64,000 nt of DNA from Microbacterium amylolyticum (GCF_011046975.1 NZ_CP049253.1:372001-436000), one strand, 5' to 3'; numbered from the stretch's first letter, positions 9,612 through 18,693 are shown. Numbers and translations are program-made. The notes: generated from the sequence alone by a model not told the origin.

Positions 9612-11975
9612 ATGAATCCTGGAGTAATCCATCCGGCGGATACGCACGACGTGATCCGTGTTCGCGGGGCCCGCGAGAACAATCTGCGCGGTGTTGACGT
9701 CGATCTGCCGAAGCGTCGCATCACGGTTTTCACGGGTGTGTCCGGGTCGGGAAAGAGTTCACTCGCGTTCGAGACGATTGCGAATGAATCGCAGCGGATG
9801 ATCAACGAGACCTATAGCGCTTTTCTCCAGGGCTTCATGCCGTCGTCGTCGCGACCCGACGTCGATCTGCTGGAGGGACTGACAACGGCGATCGTGGTTT
9901 CACAAGATCGCCTCGCGGCGAACATTCGCTCGACGGTCGGGACGGCGAGCGATGCGGGAGCGATGTTGCGCACGCTTTTCAGCAGAATTGGCGAGCCGCA
10001 GATTGGTCCCCCCAACGCGTTCTCCTTCAACACCCCGTCAGTCACCGCAAAGGGGGCGATCGAGGTGCAGCGCGGCCAAAACACCACGCGTGAGCGCGCC
10101 GAGTACAGCGTTCTGGGCGGGATGTGCGCGGGGTGCGAGGGAACGGGCCGCGTGAGTGATCTCGACCTGACTCAGCTGTATGACGCGTCGCTTTCGATCA
10201 ACGATGGTGCGATCCTCGTGCCGGGTTACAAGGTTGGCGGGTGGACTGTGCGTTTTTACGCCGAGTCTGGATTCTTCGATGCGGATAAGCCCGTGGGGGA
10301 GTTCACGGACGACGAGCTCAACGACTTCCTCTACAAGGAATCGGCGAAGGTCAAGATCGGCGGAACGAACATGACCTACATGGGTCTCGTTCCGCAGATC
10401 CGGAAGTCGATGTTGTCGAAGGACCGCGAGGCGATGCAGTCTCACATTCGGGCATTCGTCGATCGCGCCGTCACCTTTCAACCGTGTCCGGCATGTGAGG
10501 GAACGCGTCTTGCCGAACCCGCACGTCGCGCGCGCGTCGCGGGGGTGAACATTGCACAGTGCTGTTCGATGCAGATCACGGACCTGCTCGAATGGGTGCA
10601 CAGCGTCGACGATCCCGGCGTGGCGCCGCTCACCGGTGCTCTGGAGGACTTGCTGCGGTCGTTTGTCGACATCGGGCTCGGCTATCTGTCGCTTGACCGG
10701 GCGTCGGGCACGCTGAGCGGGGGAGAGGCGCAGCGTCTGAAGATGATCAAGCACCTCGGCTCGCCGTTGACGGATGTGACGTACGTTTTCGATGAACCCA
10801 CCGCTGGTCTTCACCCGCATGACGTGCCGAACATGAACGATCTGTTGCGACAGTTGCGCGATAAGGGAAATACGGTTCTCGTTGTCGAGCACAAGCCGGA
10901 GACGATCGCCATCGCGGACCACATTGTCGACGTGGGGCCCGGCGCCGGACGAGCGGGCGGCGATATCTGCTTCACCGGCACCGTGGAGGAATTGCGCAGC
11001 TCCGGCACGGTTACGGGACGCCATCTGGGGGACAGGGCGCGGGTCAAAGATTTGGTTCGGAGACCGACGGGAGCGATTGAGATTCGCGGTGCCGCAAGCA
11101 ACAACCTGCGGGGTGTGAACGTCGACGTGCCGACCGGAGTTCTCGTGGCGCTGACGGGCGTCGCGGGTTCCGGAAAGAGCTCCCTTGTGGCTGAAGGTCT
11201 CGCGAACCGCAAGGGCGTTGTCTTCGTTGATCAGAGCCCGATCAAGGGCTCGATCAGGTCGAACCCTGCGACCTACACAGGGCTGTTGGAACCGATCCGC
11301 AAGGCCTTTGCAAAGAAGCACGGGGTGAAGCCGGCCCTGTTCAGCGCGAACAGCGAGGGAGCCTGCCCCACCTGCAAAGGAAACGGGCAGGTAACAACCG
11401 ATCTCGGTTTTATGCAGGGTGTCACAACGCCATGCGAGGACTGCGGAGGTCGACGTTTTCTCGCGGATGTCCTGCAATATACTCTGGGGGAGAGGTCCAT
11501 CGCGGATGTCCTGGAACTCTCCATTTCTGATGCACAAGAGTTCTTCGCCAGCGCAGAAGCACGAGTTCCGCCCGCCGGAAAAATCCTCGCTCGACTGGTG
11601 GACGTCGGTCTCGGCTACATCAGCCTCGGACAGACTCTCACGACGCTGTCCGGCGGTGAACGCCAGCGCCTGAAACTCGCAGCACAAATGGCAGAGGGTG
11701 CCGACGTGTACGTGCTCGACGAGCCGACAACGGGGCTGCACCTGGCCGACGTCGAGAACATGCTGTCGATGTTGGATCGTCTGGTTGATTCCGGTGCGAC
11801 CGTCGTGGCGATTGAACACCATCAGGCGGTGATGGCTCACGCCGACTGGATCATCGACATGGGCCCGGGCGCAGGCCAGTCGGGTGGCCGAGTGGTATTC
11901 GAAGGCAGGCCAGCAGACCTCGTGGCGGCCCGGTCAACGCTCACCGGCGAGCATCTTGCGGAGTATGCGGTCTGA
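9612..11975 (+). CDS. UvrA-like excinuclease ABC subunit (short UvrA paralogue)
   Basis: The 787-residue protein has two ABC ATPase halves with Walker A motifs (GVSGSGKSS and GVAGSGKSS), two signature motifs (LSGGEAQRLK and LSGGERQRLK), and CxxC zinc modules (CAGC, CPAC, CPTC, CEDC). It is clearly shorter than housekeeping UvrA (about 950 residues), placing it with the UvrA2/DrrC-type paralogues linked to drug or DNA-adduct tolerance. ATG 9612 is preferred over TTG 9579 because it gives a typical N-terminus; a weak AGGT precedes it. It is not accompanied by uvrB or uvrC. Confidence 0.88.
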   Translation: MNPGVIHPADTHDVIRVRGARENNLRGVDVDLPKRRITVFTGVSGSGKSSLAFETIANESQRMINETYSAFLQGFMPSSSRPDVDLLEGLTTAIVVSQDRLAANIRSTVGTASDAGAMLRTLFSRIGEPQIGPPNAFSFNTPSVTAKGAIEVQRGQNTTRERAEYSVLGGMCAGCEGTGRVSDLDLTQLYDASLSINDGAILVPGYKVGGWTVRFYAESGFFDADKPVGEFTDDELNDFLYKESAKVKIGGTNMTYMGLVPQIRKSMLSKDREAMQSHIRAFVDRAVTFQPCPACEGTRLAEPARRARVAGVNIAQCCSMQITDLLEWVHSVDDPGVAPLTGALEDLLRSFVDIGLGYLSLDRASGTLSGGEAQRLKMIKHLGSPLTDVTYVFDEPTAGLHPHDVPNMNDLLRQLRDKGNTVLVVEHKPETIAIADHIVDVGPGAGRAGGDICFTGTVEELRSSGTVTGRHLGDRARVKDLVRRPTGAIEIRGAASNNLRGVNVDVPTGVLVALTGVAGSGKSSLVAEGLANRKGVVFVDQSPIKGSIRSNPATYTGLLEPIRKAFAKKHGVKPALFSANSEGACPTCKGNGQVTTDLGFMQGVTTPCEDCGGRRFLADVLQYTLGERSIADVLELSISDAQEFFASAEARVPPAGKILARLVDVGLGYISLGQTLTTLSGGERQRLKLAAQMAEGADVYVLDEPTTGLHLADVENMLSMLDRLVDSGATVVAIEHHQAVMAHADWIIDMGPGAGQSGGRVVFEGRPADLVAARSTLTGEHLAEYAV

Positions 11976-12135
11976 GCGGTCATTGCTGAGCAAATGAGGT
12001 GCTCGCGCGCCCTTCGCAGCGATATCAGGATTAGCCGATAATGCACATTATGTCAGCTCTTGATTACTGTGGGACCGTTTCGGCCATCGTGATCACTCTC
12101 CTCCGCACCACACACGCGTCGACCGATCTGAGAAC

Positions 12136-12948
12136 GTGAGCACACGACCTGAGCACTTCTTCAACGTCCCGGACTCCGACCTCGACCGACTCGCCCGCCG
12201 GCTTCACGAGGCGGTCCTGCCGGACCAGACGCCTGGGCCCGACTGGTCCCGCGGCATCCCTACACGCGTTCTTGAGCGACTCCGGAGGCGGTGGATCGAG
12301 CGATACGACTGGCGCCAGTACGAACGTGCACTCAACCGTGAGCAGCACAGCTTCTACACCAGCGTCAGCGGACCGTTGCACTACGTCTGCCGCGACGGCG
12401 ATATCGCGATCGACGCTCCGCAGTTGGATCACGCGGCGCTAGCCCGCGTTGGCAGGATGATTCGCGAGATCCATGACGCCAGTGTGAATGTCCCCCTCAG
12501 CGGCGGTAACGATGATGACGTGCTCATCCCGGCGCCGCATGTCGACCTCTTCTGCCACAACGACCTGGCACCGTGGAACCTGGTCTTGGGCGATCGCTGG
12601 GTATTTATCGACTGGGACAGCGCCGGTCCCAGTAGCCGAATATGGGACCTCGCATACGCCGCGCAATCATTCACGCTGAACGATGCGTCTGAAAACCCCG
12701 ACATCGCCGCTGTGTGATTGCGCGCTTTGGTCGACGGATACGGCGCAAATATCGAGCTGCGGGAGCGGCTCCCTGATGCGCTTGCCGAGCGTACAGCTGC
12801 GATGCATCAGTTGCTCTCCGATTCTCATCGCACAGGTAATGAACCATGGGCAACGATGTACACAAGCGGCCACGGCGCCCACTGGCAGAGCGTTACCGCC
12901 TACGTGCGAAACAACGTCACCGTTTGGCGGCAGGCGCTCTCGACATGA
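12136..12948 (+). pseudogene. Chimeric pseudogene: epoxide-hydrolase N-domain fused to phosphotransferase remnant, with in-frame stop
   Basis: The first ~78 codons (MSTRPEHFFNVPDSDLDRLA ... YDWRQYERALNREQHSFYT) match the epoxide hydrolase N-terminal domain (VPDxDLxxLxxRL, GIPxxxL, YDWR). From about codon 85 the sequence changes to the C-terminal half of an aminoglycoside/choline-type phosphotransferase: VGRMIREIHDAS, the catalytic HxDxxxxN loop as CHNDLAPWNLVL, and IDWDSAGPSSRIWDLA with the metal-binding D. A TGA at 12715-12717 interrupts the frame, which then continues for 76 codons in the same frame with normal phosphotransferase C-terminal sequence. The alpha/beta hydrolase core and the kinase N-lobe are both missing. 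Most likely a deletion joined two genes, followed by a nonsense mutation. Confidence 0.8.
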
Positions 12949-13009
12949 GGGTGATTGCGATGAGTATTCCTTCGTCGCTCCGTCCTCACGGCTGAGATAG
13001 CGTGACACT

Positions 13010-13468
13010 GTGCAGTTCAGAGCGTTTACCGCCTACGCAGCCGAGGTGGGGTTGAACGTCGCGGTGACCCCCGAGGAACAGAACACCGATTATGAGGCGG
13101 GCATCGCCCAGATCGGTGGCGAAGATTGGCACATTCGAACTGCGCGAAACACGCCGAGCAAGCCGGGGGCGTTCGTCGCCTTCTGGCGGCGTGACGCAGA
13201 TGGCGTGACGGCGCCGTTCGCGGAGGACGATCAGGCCGCCGGTCTGCTGGTCTTCGTCAATCGTCAGGACCGCCGCGGCGTCTTTCGATTCACAGGTCGG
13301 CACCTCGCCGACCTCCGCATCACCTCCGGAAAACGACCGGGTAAGCGAGGGTTCCGGGTGTATCCGACATGGTGCGAAGATCTCAACGCTGCGGCAACGG
13401 CGACTCAACGCGCTCAGGCGCTGGCCTTTCAAGAGCTGGGGGTTCAGGGCGGTTCGCCGCGCCCGTGA
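13010..13468 (+). CDS. MepB-like family protein
   Basis: The 152-residue protein has the MepB-family core: an N-proximal YEAGIAQIGGEDWHIR, then TPSKPGAFVAFWRRD, and near the C-terminus GKRGFRVYPTW. MepB was named from the mepRAB multidrug operon of Staphylococcus, but its biochemical role is unknown. Here no mepA or mepR is adjacent. Starts at GTG 13010; the upstream neighbour is the chimeric pseudogene 61 bp away. Confidence 0.75.
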   Translation: MQFRAFTAYAAEVGLNVAVTPEEQNTDYEAGIAQIGGEDWHIRTARNTPSKPGAFVAFWRRDADGVTAPFAEDDQAAGLLVFVNRQDRRGVFRFTGRHLADLRITSGKRPGKRGFRVYPTWCEDLNAAATATQRAQALAFQELGVQGGSPRP

Positions 13469-13516
13469 TGCTGTCGCGCGACCACTCCGACACCACCGCA
13501 CCCCTTCCCCGCATCG

Positions 13517-14092
13517 TCAGCGGACTGAAGCGAGCAGCCGGTCAAGAGCGGCGTGAGCGCTGCGCCGCGAGGCCGAGTCGCCGCCACGCTCAATGATCCA
13601 GAGTGCTGCTTCGTTCATGGCACCGGAGAGCTGCGGGGCTAGCGCCGCCGCCTCATCCCCGGACAGGCCGCAGTTCGCGAGGGCATCGCGAAGTTGCACG
13701 CCGGACGCCGCATCGTCGAGCGCGCGCCACTGAGCCCAGCCGATCGCGGCTGGCGCTTCGAGAAGAAGTACCCGTGCGGCATCACCTTCGGTGATCGCGT
13801 CAATAAATGCATGGCTCCCGGCAACGAGCTGATCCCAGGGGCTCTCCCCCGCGGCGTCCGCCACGGTCACGATGGCATCGGCGACGCAGCGGTGCAGCTC
13901 TTCAACTACGGCGGCGAACAGCCCCTGCTTCGAGGAGAAATGGTGATAAACCGCGCCGCGGGTCACCCCGGCTGCCTGGGCGATGTCTTCAACGGAAACA
14001 CCCGCAAACCCGTGGTGTGCGAACGCCGTGATGGCCACGTCGCGGATACGGTGTGCGGTTGCCGCGGCTTCGGCGGCTGTAGCTCTAGGCAT
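13517..14092 (-). CDS. TetR-family transcriptional repressor
   Basis: The 191-residue protein has an N-terminal TetR helix-turn-helix (VSVEDIAQAAGVTRGAVYHH, about residues 33-52) and a helical ligand-binding C-terminal domain. It is divergent from the VOC-family gene with a highly symmetric 60-bp intergenic region, so it very likely represses itself and that gene. The inducer is unknown. Confidence 0.92.
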   Translation of the reverse strand: MPRATAAEAAATAHRIRDVAITAFAHHGFAGVSVEDIAQAAGVTRGAVYHHFSSKQGLFAAVVEELHRCVADAIVTVADAAGESPWDQLVAGSHAFIDAITEGDAARVLLLEAPAAIGWAQWRALDDAASGVQLRDALANCGLSGDEAAALAPQLSGAMNEAALWIIERGGDSASRRSAHAALDRLLASVR

Positions 14093-14100
14093 CAGGGCTT

Positions 14101-14160
14101 CCTTTACATGCGGTGTGTATGTATTCTACCTCTCAGATACATACACACTGAATGTAAAGG
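14101..14160. promoter_or_regulatory. Symmetric TetR operator region between tetR and VOC gene
   Basis: The 60 bp are almost one palindrome: CCTTTACAT (14101-14109) pairs with ATGTAAAGG (14152-14160), and TGTGTATGTAT (14114-14124) with ATACATACACA (14137-14147). Read another way, two facing sites each fit TACAT-N9-ATGTA (14105-14123 and 14138-14156), the spacing of AcrR/TtgR-like operators. The outer arms also provide the AAAGG ribosome-binding sequence for both genes. Confidence 0.75.
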
Positions 14161-14168
14161 ACTCGATC

Positions 14169-14582
14169 ATGCACGTAACGAGCTTCTACCCCGTTCTGAT
14201 GAGCGACGACGTCGCAGCAACAAGCGCGTATTACCAGCGCGTCTTGGGATTCGAAACGACGTTCTCCAGCGACTGGTACGTTAGCCTCCGCCTTGGAGCC
14301 GCTGAGCTCGCGATCCTCGACCGTTCCCACGCGACGGCCCCCCAGGGGTTCGGCGCGAGCCCGGCTGGTGTGATCATCAATGTCGAAGTGACCGACGCGG
14401 ACACCGTCATCGCGGAGCTCCCGAACGACGTCCGGTTCGTCCTGCCGCTGCGCGATGAGCCTTTCGGACAGCGGCACGCGATCATAGAAGGGCCGGAGGG
14501 CGTTCTCATTGACATCATCCAGCCCATCGAGCCCTCGCCGGAATTTGCCGCTGCATATGCCGACGGCGCGGAATCGCGGTAG
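14169..14582 (+). CDS. VOC-superfamily (glyoxalase/bleomycin-resistance type) protein
   Basis: The 137-residue protein has the paired beta-alpha-beta-beta-beta pattern of VOC proteins: FYPVLMSDDVAATSAYYQRVLGFE at the start and GQRHAIIEGPEGVLIDIIQPI at the end. ATG 14169 is preceded by AAAGGA. Its promoter lies in the TetR operator region, so it is probably induced when the repressor binds its ligand. It may bind or detoxify a small molecule. Confidence 0.85.
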   Translation: MHVTSFYPVLMSDDVAATSAYYQRVLGFETTFSSDWYVSLRLGAAELAILDRSHATAPQGFGASPAGVIINVEVTDADTVIAELPNDVRFVLPLRDEPFGQRHAIIEGPEGVLIDIIQPIEPSPEFAAAYADGAESR

Positions 14583-14613
14583 CTGACGGAGGGCGTGGCA
14601 TACGCTCGACCCC

Positions 14614-15279
14614 ATGCCCCTTGCACTCATCACCGGCGCGGCGCGCGCAAACAGCATCGCCGCGGGGATCGTTCCGCGGCTTCGTGACGACGGGTGGGAC
14701 GTCGTCACGAGCGACATCGCGGGCGCAGACGTCTCTTGCGACCTTGAGACACGCGAGGGTCCGGAGCGACTCATCGCTGACGTATCTGCGGAACACGGTC
14801 CCATCGAGGCGCTGGTTCTCAGCCACGCTCACGACATCGAATCGGGAATTCTCGACACAACGGCGGAGAGCTTCGACCGTCACGTCACCATCAACGCGCG
14901 TGCATCACTGCTTCTGATCGCGGCGTTCGCCCGACAAGCGCCCGCGACCGGAGGCTCGATCGTTGCGCTGACAAGCGACCACACCACCGGCAACCTGCCT
15001 TATGGCGCTTCCCAAGGCGCCCTCGATCGTCTCGTCATCTCCGCTGCGCGGGAACTCGGTCCTCGCGGAATCTCCGCGAACGTTCTCAACCCCGGGCCAA
15101 TCGACACCGGCTGGATGAATCAGGAGCTTCGCGAGACCCTAACGCCTGTGCACCCGCTCGGGCGGCTCGGAACACCGACTGACATCGCGGCGTTCGTGTC
15201 CTTCCTCGTCTCAGAAGAAGGACGATGGGTCTCGGGGCAACTCCTTCACGCCGACGGAGGCTTCTCCGCGCGGTACTAG
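14614..15279 (+). CDS. SDR family oxidoreductase with altered catalytic lysine
   Basis: The 221-residue protein is a short classical SDR: N-terminal LITGAARANSIAAG, the SHAH segment at the NNAG position, and C-terminal NVLNPGPIDTGW and GQLLHADGGFS. The catalytic motif normally YxxxK reads Y-G-A-S-Q (15001-15015), so lysine is replaced by glutamine. The frame is intact. It lies 31 bp after the VOC gene on the same strand and may be co-transcribed with it. Confidence 0.82.
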   Translation: MPLALITGAARANSIAAGIVPRLRDDGWDVVTSDIAGADVSCDLETREGPERLIADVSAEHGPIEALVLSHAHDIESGILDTTAESFDRHVTINARASLLLIAAFARQAPATGGSIVALTSDHTTGNLPYGASQGALDRLVISAARELGPRGISANVLNPGPIDTGWMNQELRETLTPVHPLGRLGTPTDIAAFVSFLVSEEGRWVSGQLLHADGGFSARY

Positions 15280-15356
15280 CGACGATCCTGATGGAGGTTC
15301 TGCGCGTTGCGCGAACACTCTTCGCTCAACGCTCTGCTTCACGGTTGACTGGCCCC

Positions 15357-16319
15357 ATGACACGCATTCTGGTGCTGGGCGGAACAGGTTGGCTCGGCGC
15401 GGAGATCGTGCGCGCAGCCCTCGCGGAGGGCGCCGATGTTACGTGCCTCGCACGCGGTGAGTCGGGCACGGTACCCGACGGGGCTCGCCATGTACGGGCT
15501 GATCGACGCGAGCTGTCCGCGTACGACACTGTTCTTGATAACTGGGACGAGGTCATCGAGCTCGCCAGTGATCCTGCGCTCGTGCGCCCTGCCCTGGACG
15601 CGCTCGCACCGCTGGCGCGGCATTGGACCCTGGTGTCATCCGTGTCCGTCTATGCACGAAACGACGAGCCCGGTGCTGATGAGTCCGCTGCCCTGGTCAG
15701 TTGTGATGATCTCGGAGAGTATCCCGCTGCCAAGGTTGCGGCCGAACAGGCAAGCGCTTTGGCTCTGAGCGACCGCCTTCTGGTGGCGCGGCCGGGACTG
15801 ATTGTTGGCCCCGGTGACCCCAGCGATCGTTTCGGATACTGGCCAGCGCGGTTCGGGCGGAGCGGGCCTGTGCTCGTTCCGGAAACGGACGGTCGATACG
15901 TGCAGGTGATCGACGTTGCCGACCTCGCCGCATGGATCGCTGCAGCAGCCGCGGCGGGAACCACAGGATTCTTTAACGCCGTTGGTGAGGCCTATCCGTT
16001 CCGCGACGTGATCGACCACCTGAAAACAGCATCAGCGTCGGATCTCGAACTGGTCGCCGTCAACGATGAGGCGCTGAGAGCTGCCGGCGTCAACTACTGG
16101 GCGGGCCCCCGCTCCCTGCCGCTGTGGCTTCCGCGGGAGGACACAGCGTTTGCGCGGCGAGACGGGTCGGCGTTTCGGGCAGCCGGAGGAACGCTCCGCC
16201 CCCTAGCCGACACCATCGCACGCGTACGCGAAGATGAATTCTCCCGCGGTCTTTTCCGGCAGCGGCGCTCCGGTCTTACCCCGGACGAGGAAGCCGCGGT
16301 GCTCGGCGCACCGCGATAA
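15357..16319 (+). CDS. NAD-dependent epimerase/reductase-like protein
   Basis: The 320-residue protein is an extended SDR: MTRILVLGGTGWLG gives the GxxGxxG dinucleotide site, SSVSVYA sits at the catalytic Ser region, and RPGLIVGPGDPSDRFGYWP is typical of atypical epimerases. YPAAK (residues ~120-124) can supply the catalytic Y and K. ATG 15357 is chosen over an upstream start at 15225 that overlaps the previous gene. Substrate unknown. Confidence 0.85.
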   Translation: MTRILVLGGTGWLGAEIVRAALAEGADVTCLARGESGTVPDGARHVRADRRELSAYDTVLDNWDEVIELASDPALVRPALDALAPLARHWTLVSSVSVYARNDEPGADESAALVSCDDLGEYPAAKVAAEQASALALSDRLLVARPGLIVGPGDPSDRFGYWPARFGRSGPVLVPETDGRYVQVIDVADLAAWIAAAAAAGTTGFFNAVGEAYPFRDVIDHLKTASASDLELVAVNDEALRAAGVNYWAGPRSLPLWLPREDTAFARRDGSAFRAAGGTLRPLADTIARVREDEFSRGLFRQRRSGLTPDEEAAVLGAPR

Positions 16320-16349
16320 CGCAGGCGCCGGCATGCGCGACACCGCCGG

Positions 16350-17381
16350 CTAACGCGTACCGAGCTCCGTATCGATCCATCGCCCCAACCGCCAATATGC
16401 GACCTCGCGTGCGTCGTGTCGGGAGAGGAAAACGTCGTGCAGGGCGCCGTCGATGCGAACAATGGTGACAACCGGCCCGAGATTCAAAGCGGCGCGCGCG
16501 ATGTCGTCAACGACGAGAACAGAATCCGTGCGGGTCAGCTCTTCGGACCACCGCAGCGGCGAAGCCGACCGAGCTGACAGCAGGACGCACACGGGCGCAT
16601 CAATCGACAGGCCATCTGCCACCCGCGCGTGACCCTCGAGGATGGCGTGCAACCACCCCGCGTGAATCGGCATCGACTGTTCGGGACGCCAATCGAGGTT
16701 GATCTCCGCAAGATCATCCGGGTCCTCCGCCTCGCGCTGGGCGCGGGCGTAGAAGCCGAGGTCCACCTGAGGCGCACGGTCGAGCGGGCGTCGTCGAGCA
16801 CGCAGATCGACGATGGGGGCGATCGTCTCGCGCTGCTGTCGAGGAAGTTGGAACTCGAGCCAGGGACTGTTCAGGATGAGCGCTGTGGCCGCGCCGGGGT
16901 GGCGATCCGCCCACAGACTCAGGATGAGCCCGCCTGTCGAGTGCCCCAATAGCACGAGGCGTCGCGGGCCGCGAGGAGCATCGGCCGCCGGTTCAGTGAT
17001 CGCTTCGATCGCCGCGGCGATGTCCTCGTCGTACGTCTTGAGGTCGGCAACGTAGCCGTATGTCTGGCCGTCGCGCAGACTACGGCCGCACTTACGAAGA
17101 TCAAGGGCATAAAACCGCGCGCCGCGATCGGTGAAGACACGGGCGAGGCGCTTTTGAAAGAAGTAATCCGACCACCCGTGCACGTAGAGAACGTCCACGT
17201 CTGACAGCGAGGGGATACCTTGGCGGAAAAACCTTTTCACCCAGGAGCGCGCCGGAGGAACCGACCGGACGAGCGTGGCGACAACTGTTCCTTCCTCGTC
17301 TTGGCCAAGATCAAGCGTCAGCTGCTCAAAGCCGTCACCCAGAACGTCAGGACGCCATTCTCGCGAGGACGATGCGTTCAC
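16350..17381 (-). CDS. Alpha/beta hydrolase (monoglyceride-lipase/lysophospholipase-like)
   Basis: The 343-residue protein has the oxyanion region VLYVHGWSDYF, the nucleophile elbow GHSTGG, and a late DGALHDVF with the catalytic His. The ALDLRKCGRS stretch is typical of serine-aminopeptidase-S33-like hydrolases that act on acylglycerols or similar esters. No signal peptide is visible. It is convergent with the preceding epimerase-like gene (30-bp gap). Confidence 0.88.
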   Translation of the reverse strand: MNASSSREWRPDVLGDGFEQLTLDLGQDEEGTVVATLVRSVPPARSWVKRFFRQGIPSLSDVDVLYVHGWSDYFFQKRLARVFTDRGARFYALDLRKCGRSLRDGQTYGYVADLKTYDEDIAAAIEAITEPAADAPRGPRRLVLLGHSTGGLILSLWADRHPGAATALILNSPWLEFQLPRQQRETIAPIVDLRARRRPLDRAPQVDLGFYARAQREAEDPDDLAEINLDWRPEQSMPIHAGWLHAILEGHARVADGLSIDAPVCVLLSARSASPLRWSEELTRTDSVLVVDDIARAALNLGPVVTIVRIDGALHDVFLSRHDAREVAYWRLGRWIDTELGTR

Positions 17382-17438
17382 GGCATCCAGCCTATGCGCG
17401 GCAACGTTCGTGCCGCGGGATCTTCGCTCACCTTGTGC

Positions 17439-17894
17439 CTATGCGAGCACGCGCGTCATGAAGACACTGTTCGGATCCGGACGGTACGCACCAAACGGGG
17501 CGCACTCCGAGAATCCGTGCCGCGCATAGAAGCGTCGTGCCGGAGCAAAGAACCCATCGCTTCCGGTTTCCAGCGAAACCCGGGCCACGTTGCGTGAGCG
17601 CGCATCACCCGTCGCGTGTTCAAGGAGCTGGGAGGCGATCCCCGTCCCCCGACATGCGGGCTCCGTGCGCATGCTCTTGAGCTCGTCGTGATGGTCGTCC
17701 AGGACGCTCAGCGCCGCCGTTCCGACGATCACACCATCATCGGCTGCTACCCAGAGCCGTACCCCCGGGCGCTGGAGCGCCTCAAAATCAAGAGCGTGCT
17801 GACTTTCCGGCGGTGCCGTCGGTTCCAAATCGGCAAGATGCGCCTCAAGGAAAACCCGGAGCTGGGGATCGGCGAAATCTGCGCGGGAGATCAT
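17439..17894 (-). CDS. GNAT-family N-acetyltransferase
   Basis: The 151-residue protein shows the acetyl-CoA-binding motif A as CRGTGIASQLLEHA (RGxGxA) and the C-terminal RRFYARHGFSECAPFG. Such enzymes acetylate small amines or protein termini; the substrate is not readable. GTG, TTG and ATG occur within three codons at 17900-17894; ATG 17894 is taken. Confidence 0.85.
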   Translation of the reverse strand: MISRADFADPQLRVFLEAHLADLEPTAPPESQHALDFEALQRPGVRLWVAADDGVIVGTAALSVLDDHHDELKSMRTEPACRGTGIASQLLEHATGDARSRNVARVSLETGSDGFFAPARRFYARHGFSECAPFGAYRPDPNSVFMTRVLA

Positions 17895-17919
17895 CAACAC
17901 AGATCGAGATTACCGGGAA

Positions 17920-18114
17920 CTACTCGCCCGGAATCTCGAGATGCGCCTTCTTCGCCTGTTTCCGGTTGCGTGATTTCTCGAACAGCTTCTTGGCGTCTTT
18001 CGGGTCGAGGCGCCCCTCAGCGAGCATACGAATCGGACACCGCTTACAGCGCGGCTTCGACTTGCAACAGGTCTTCTTGGGCTTTGTCCGCTTCGACTTC
18101 TTTCCCGACCCCAT
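17920..18114 (-). CDS. Small lysine- and cysteine-rich conserved protein
   Basis: The 64-residue protein is very basic and carries the cluster KKTCCKSKPRCKRCP, with four cysteines in 11 residues, followed by a helical charged tail. The spacing suggests a small metal site, and the charge suggests nucleic-acid or ribosome contact; both are inference. The start could be GTG 18120 or ATG 18114. I believe similar small proteins occur in other actinobacteria, but I cannot name a family. It is 26 bp downstream of nothing obvious on its strand. Confidence 0.6.
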   Translation of the reverse strand: MGSGKKSKRTKPKKTCCKSKPRCKRCPIRMLAEGRLDPKDAKKLFEKSRNRKQAKKAHLEIPGE

Positions 18115-18188
18115 GTCCACATCGTAGGCCGCGGATTTGGGTGTTGGTCTGCGCGGTGACTCGCACGGTCGCTGAAGCCATCAGAGCG

Positions 18189-18686
18189 TTAGGGCTGCCG
18201 AGACGCGATGATTTCACCGTGGGGTCGGGACCAGGGATCATGCCGAGAATCGTTGTGCACGACGACAAAGCCATGCTCGTTCAGAACGACCTTCAGGGAA
18301 GAAAAATCCCAGCGGTAGGCCCTCGACACAGCGTGGCTGAAGTCCTCCCCCGCCGGGCCCTCGAAGTACCCCAGTAAGAGCGAGCCGCCCGGCCGCATCA
18401 CTCGGGCAAACTCAGCGATGACACCGCCGACATCGTGCGGATCGAAATGGATAATCGAATACCAGGACAAGAGTGCATCGACCTCTCCGGCATCACACGG
18501 AAGCTCTCGAAGGTCCCCGAGGCGGAACTCAGTCTCGGGAAAACGCGCGCAAGCGGCGTTGATGAAGCGCGTCGAACCATCAATGCCAATGACACGGCGA
18601 TCGTCCGCACGAAGGTAGTCGCTCCAATGGCCGGGGCCGCAGCCCGCGTCGACGATGAGACCGGTAGTCGAGTTGGCCCAGTCGGT
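18189..18686 (-). pseudogene. 5'-truncated SAM-dependent methyltransferase
   Basis: From about 18686 downstream the minus strand encodes a clear class I methyltransferase: VDAGCGPGHWSDYL (SAM motif I), RVIGIDGS (motif II), LLSWYSIIHF and MRPGGSLLLGYF, ending at 18189. The N-terminal cap and start codon are missing. Upstream, in another frame, lies the end of a beta-lactamase-type hydrolase. No good start codon or ribosome site is visible, so it is probably not expressed as a full protein. Confidence 0.75.
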
Positions 18687-18693
18687 GATCGGC

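Noticed and set aside
10038-11840. 600-codon open frame opposite the UvrA-like gene
   Set aside because: It is antisense to a protein with clear ABC motifs and has no family features; a GC-rich shadow frame.
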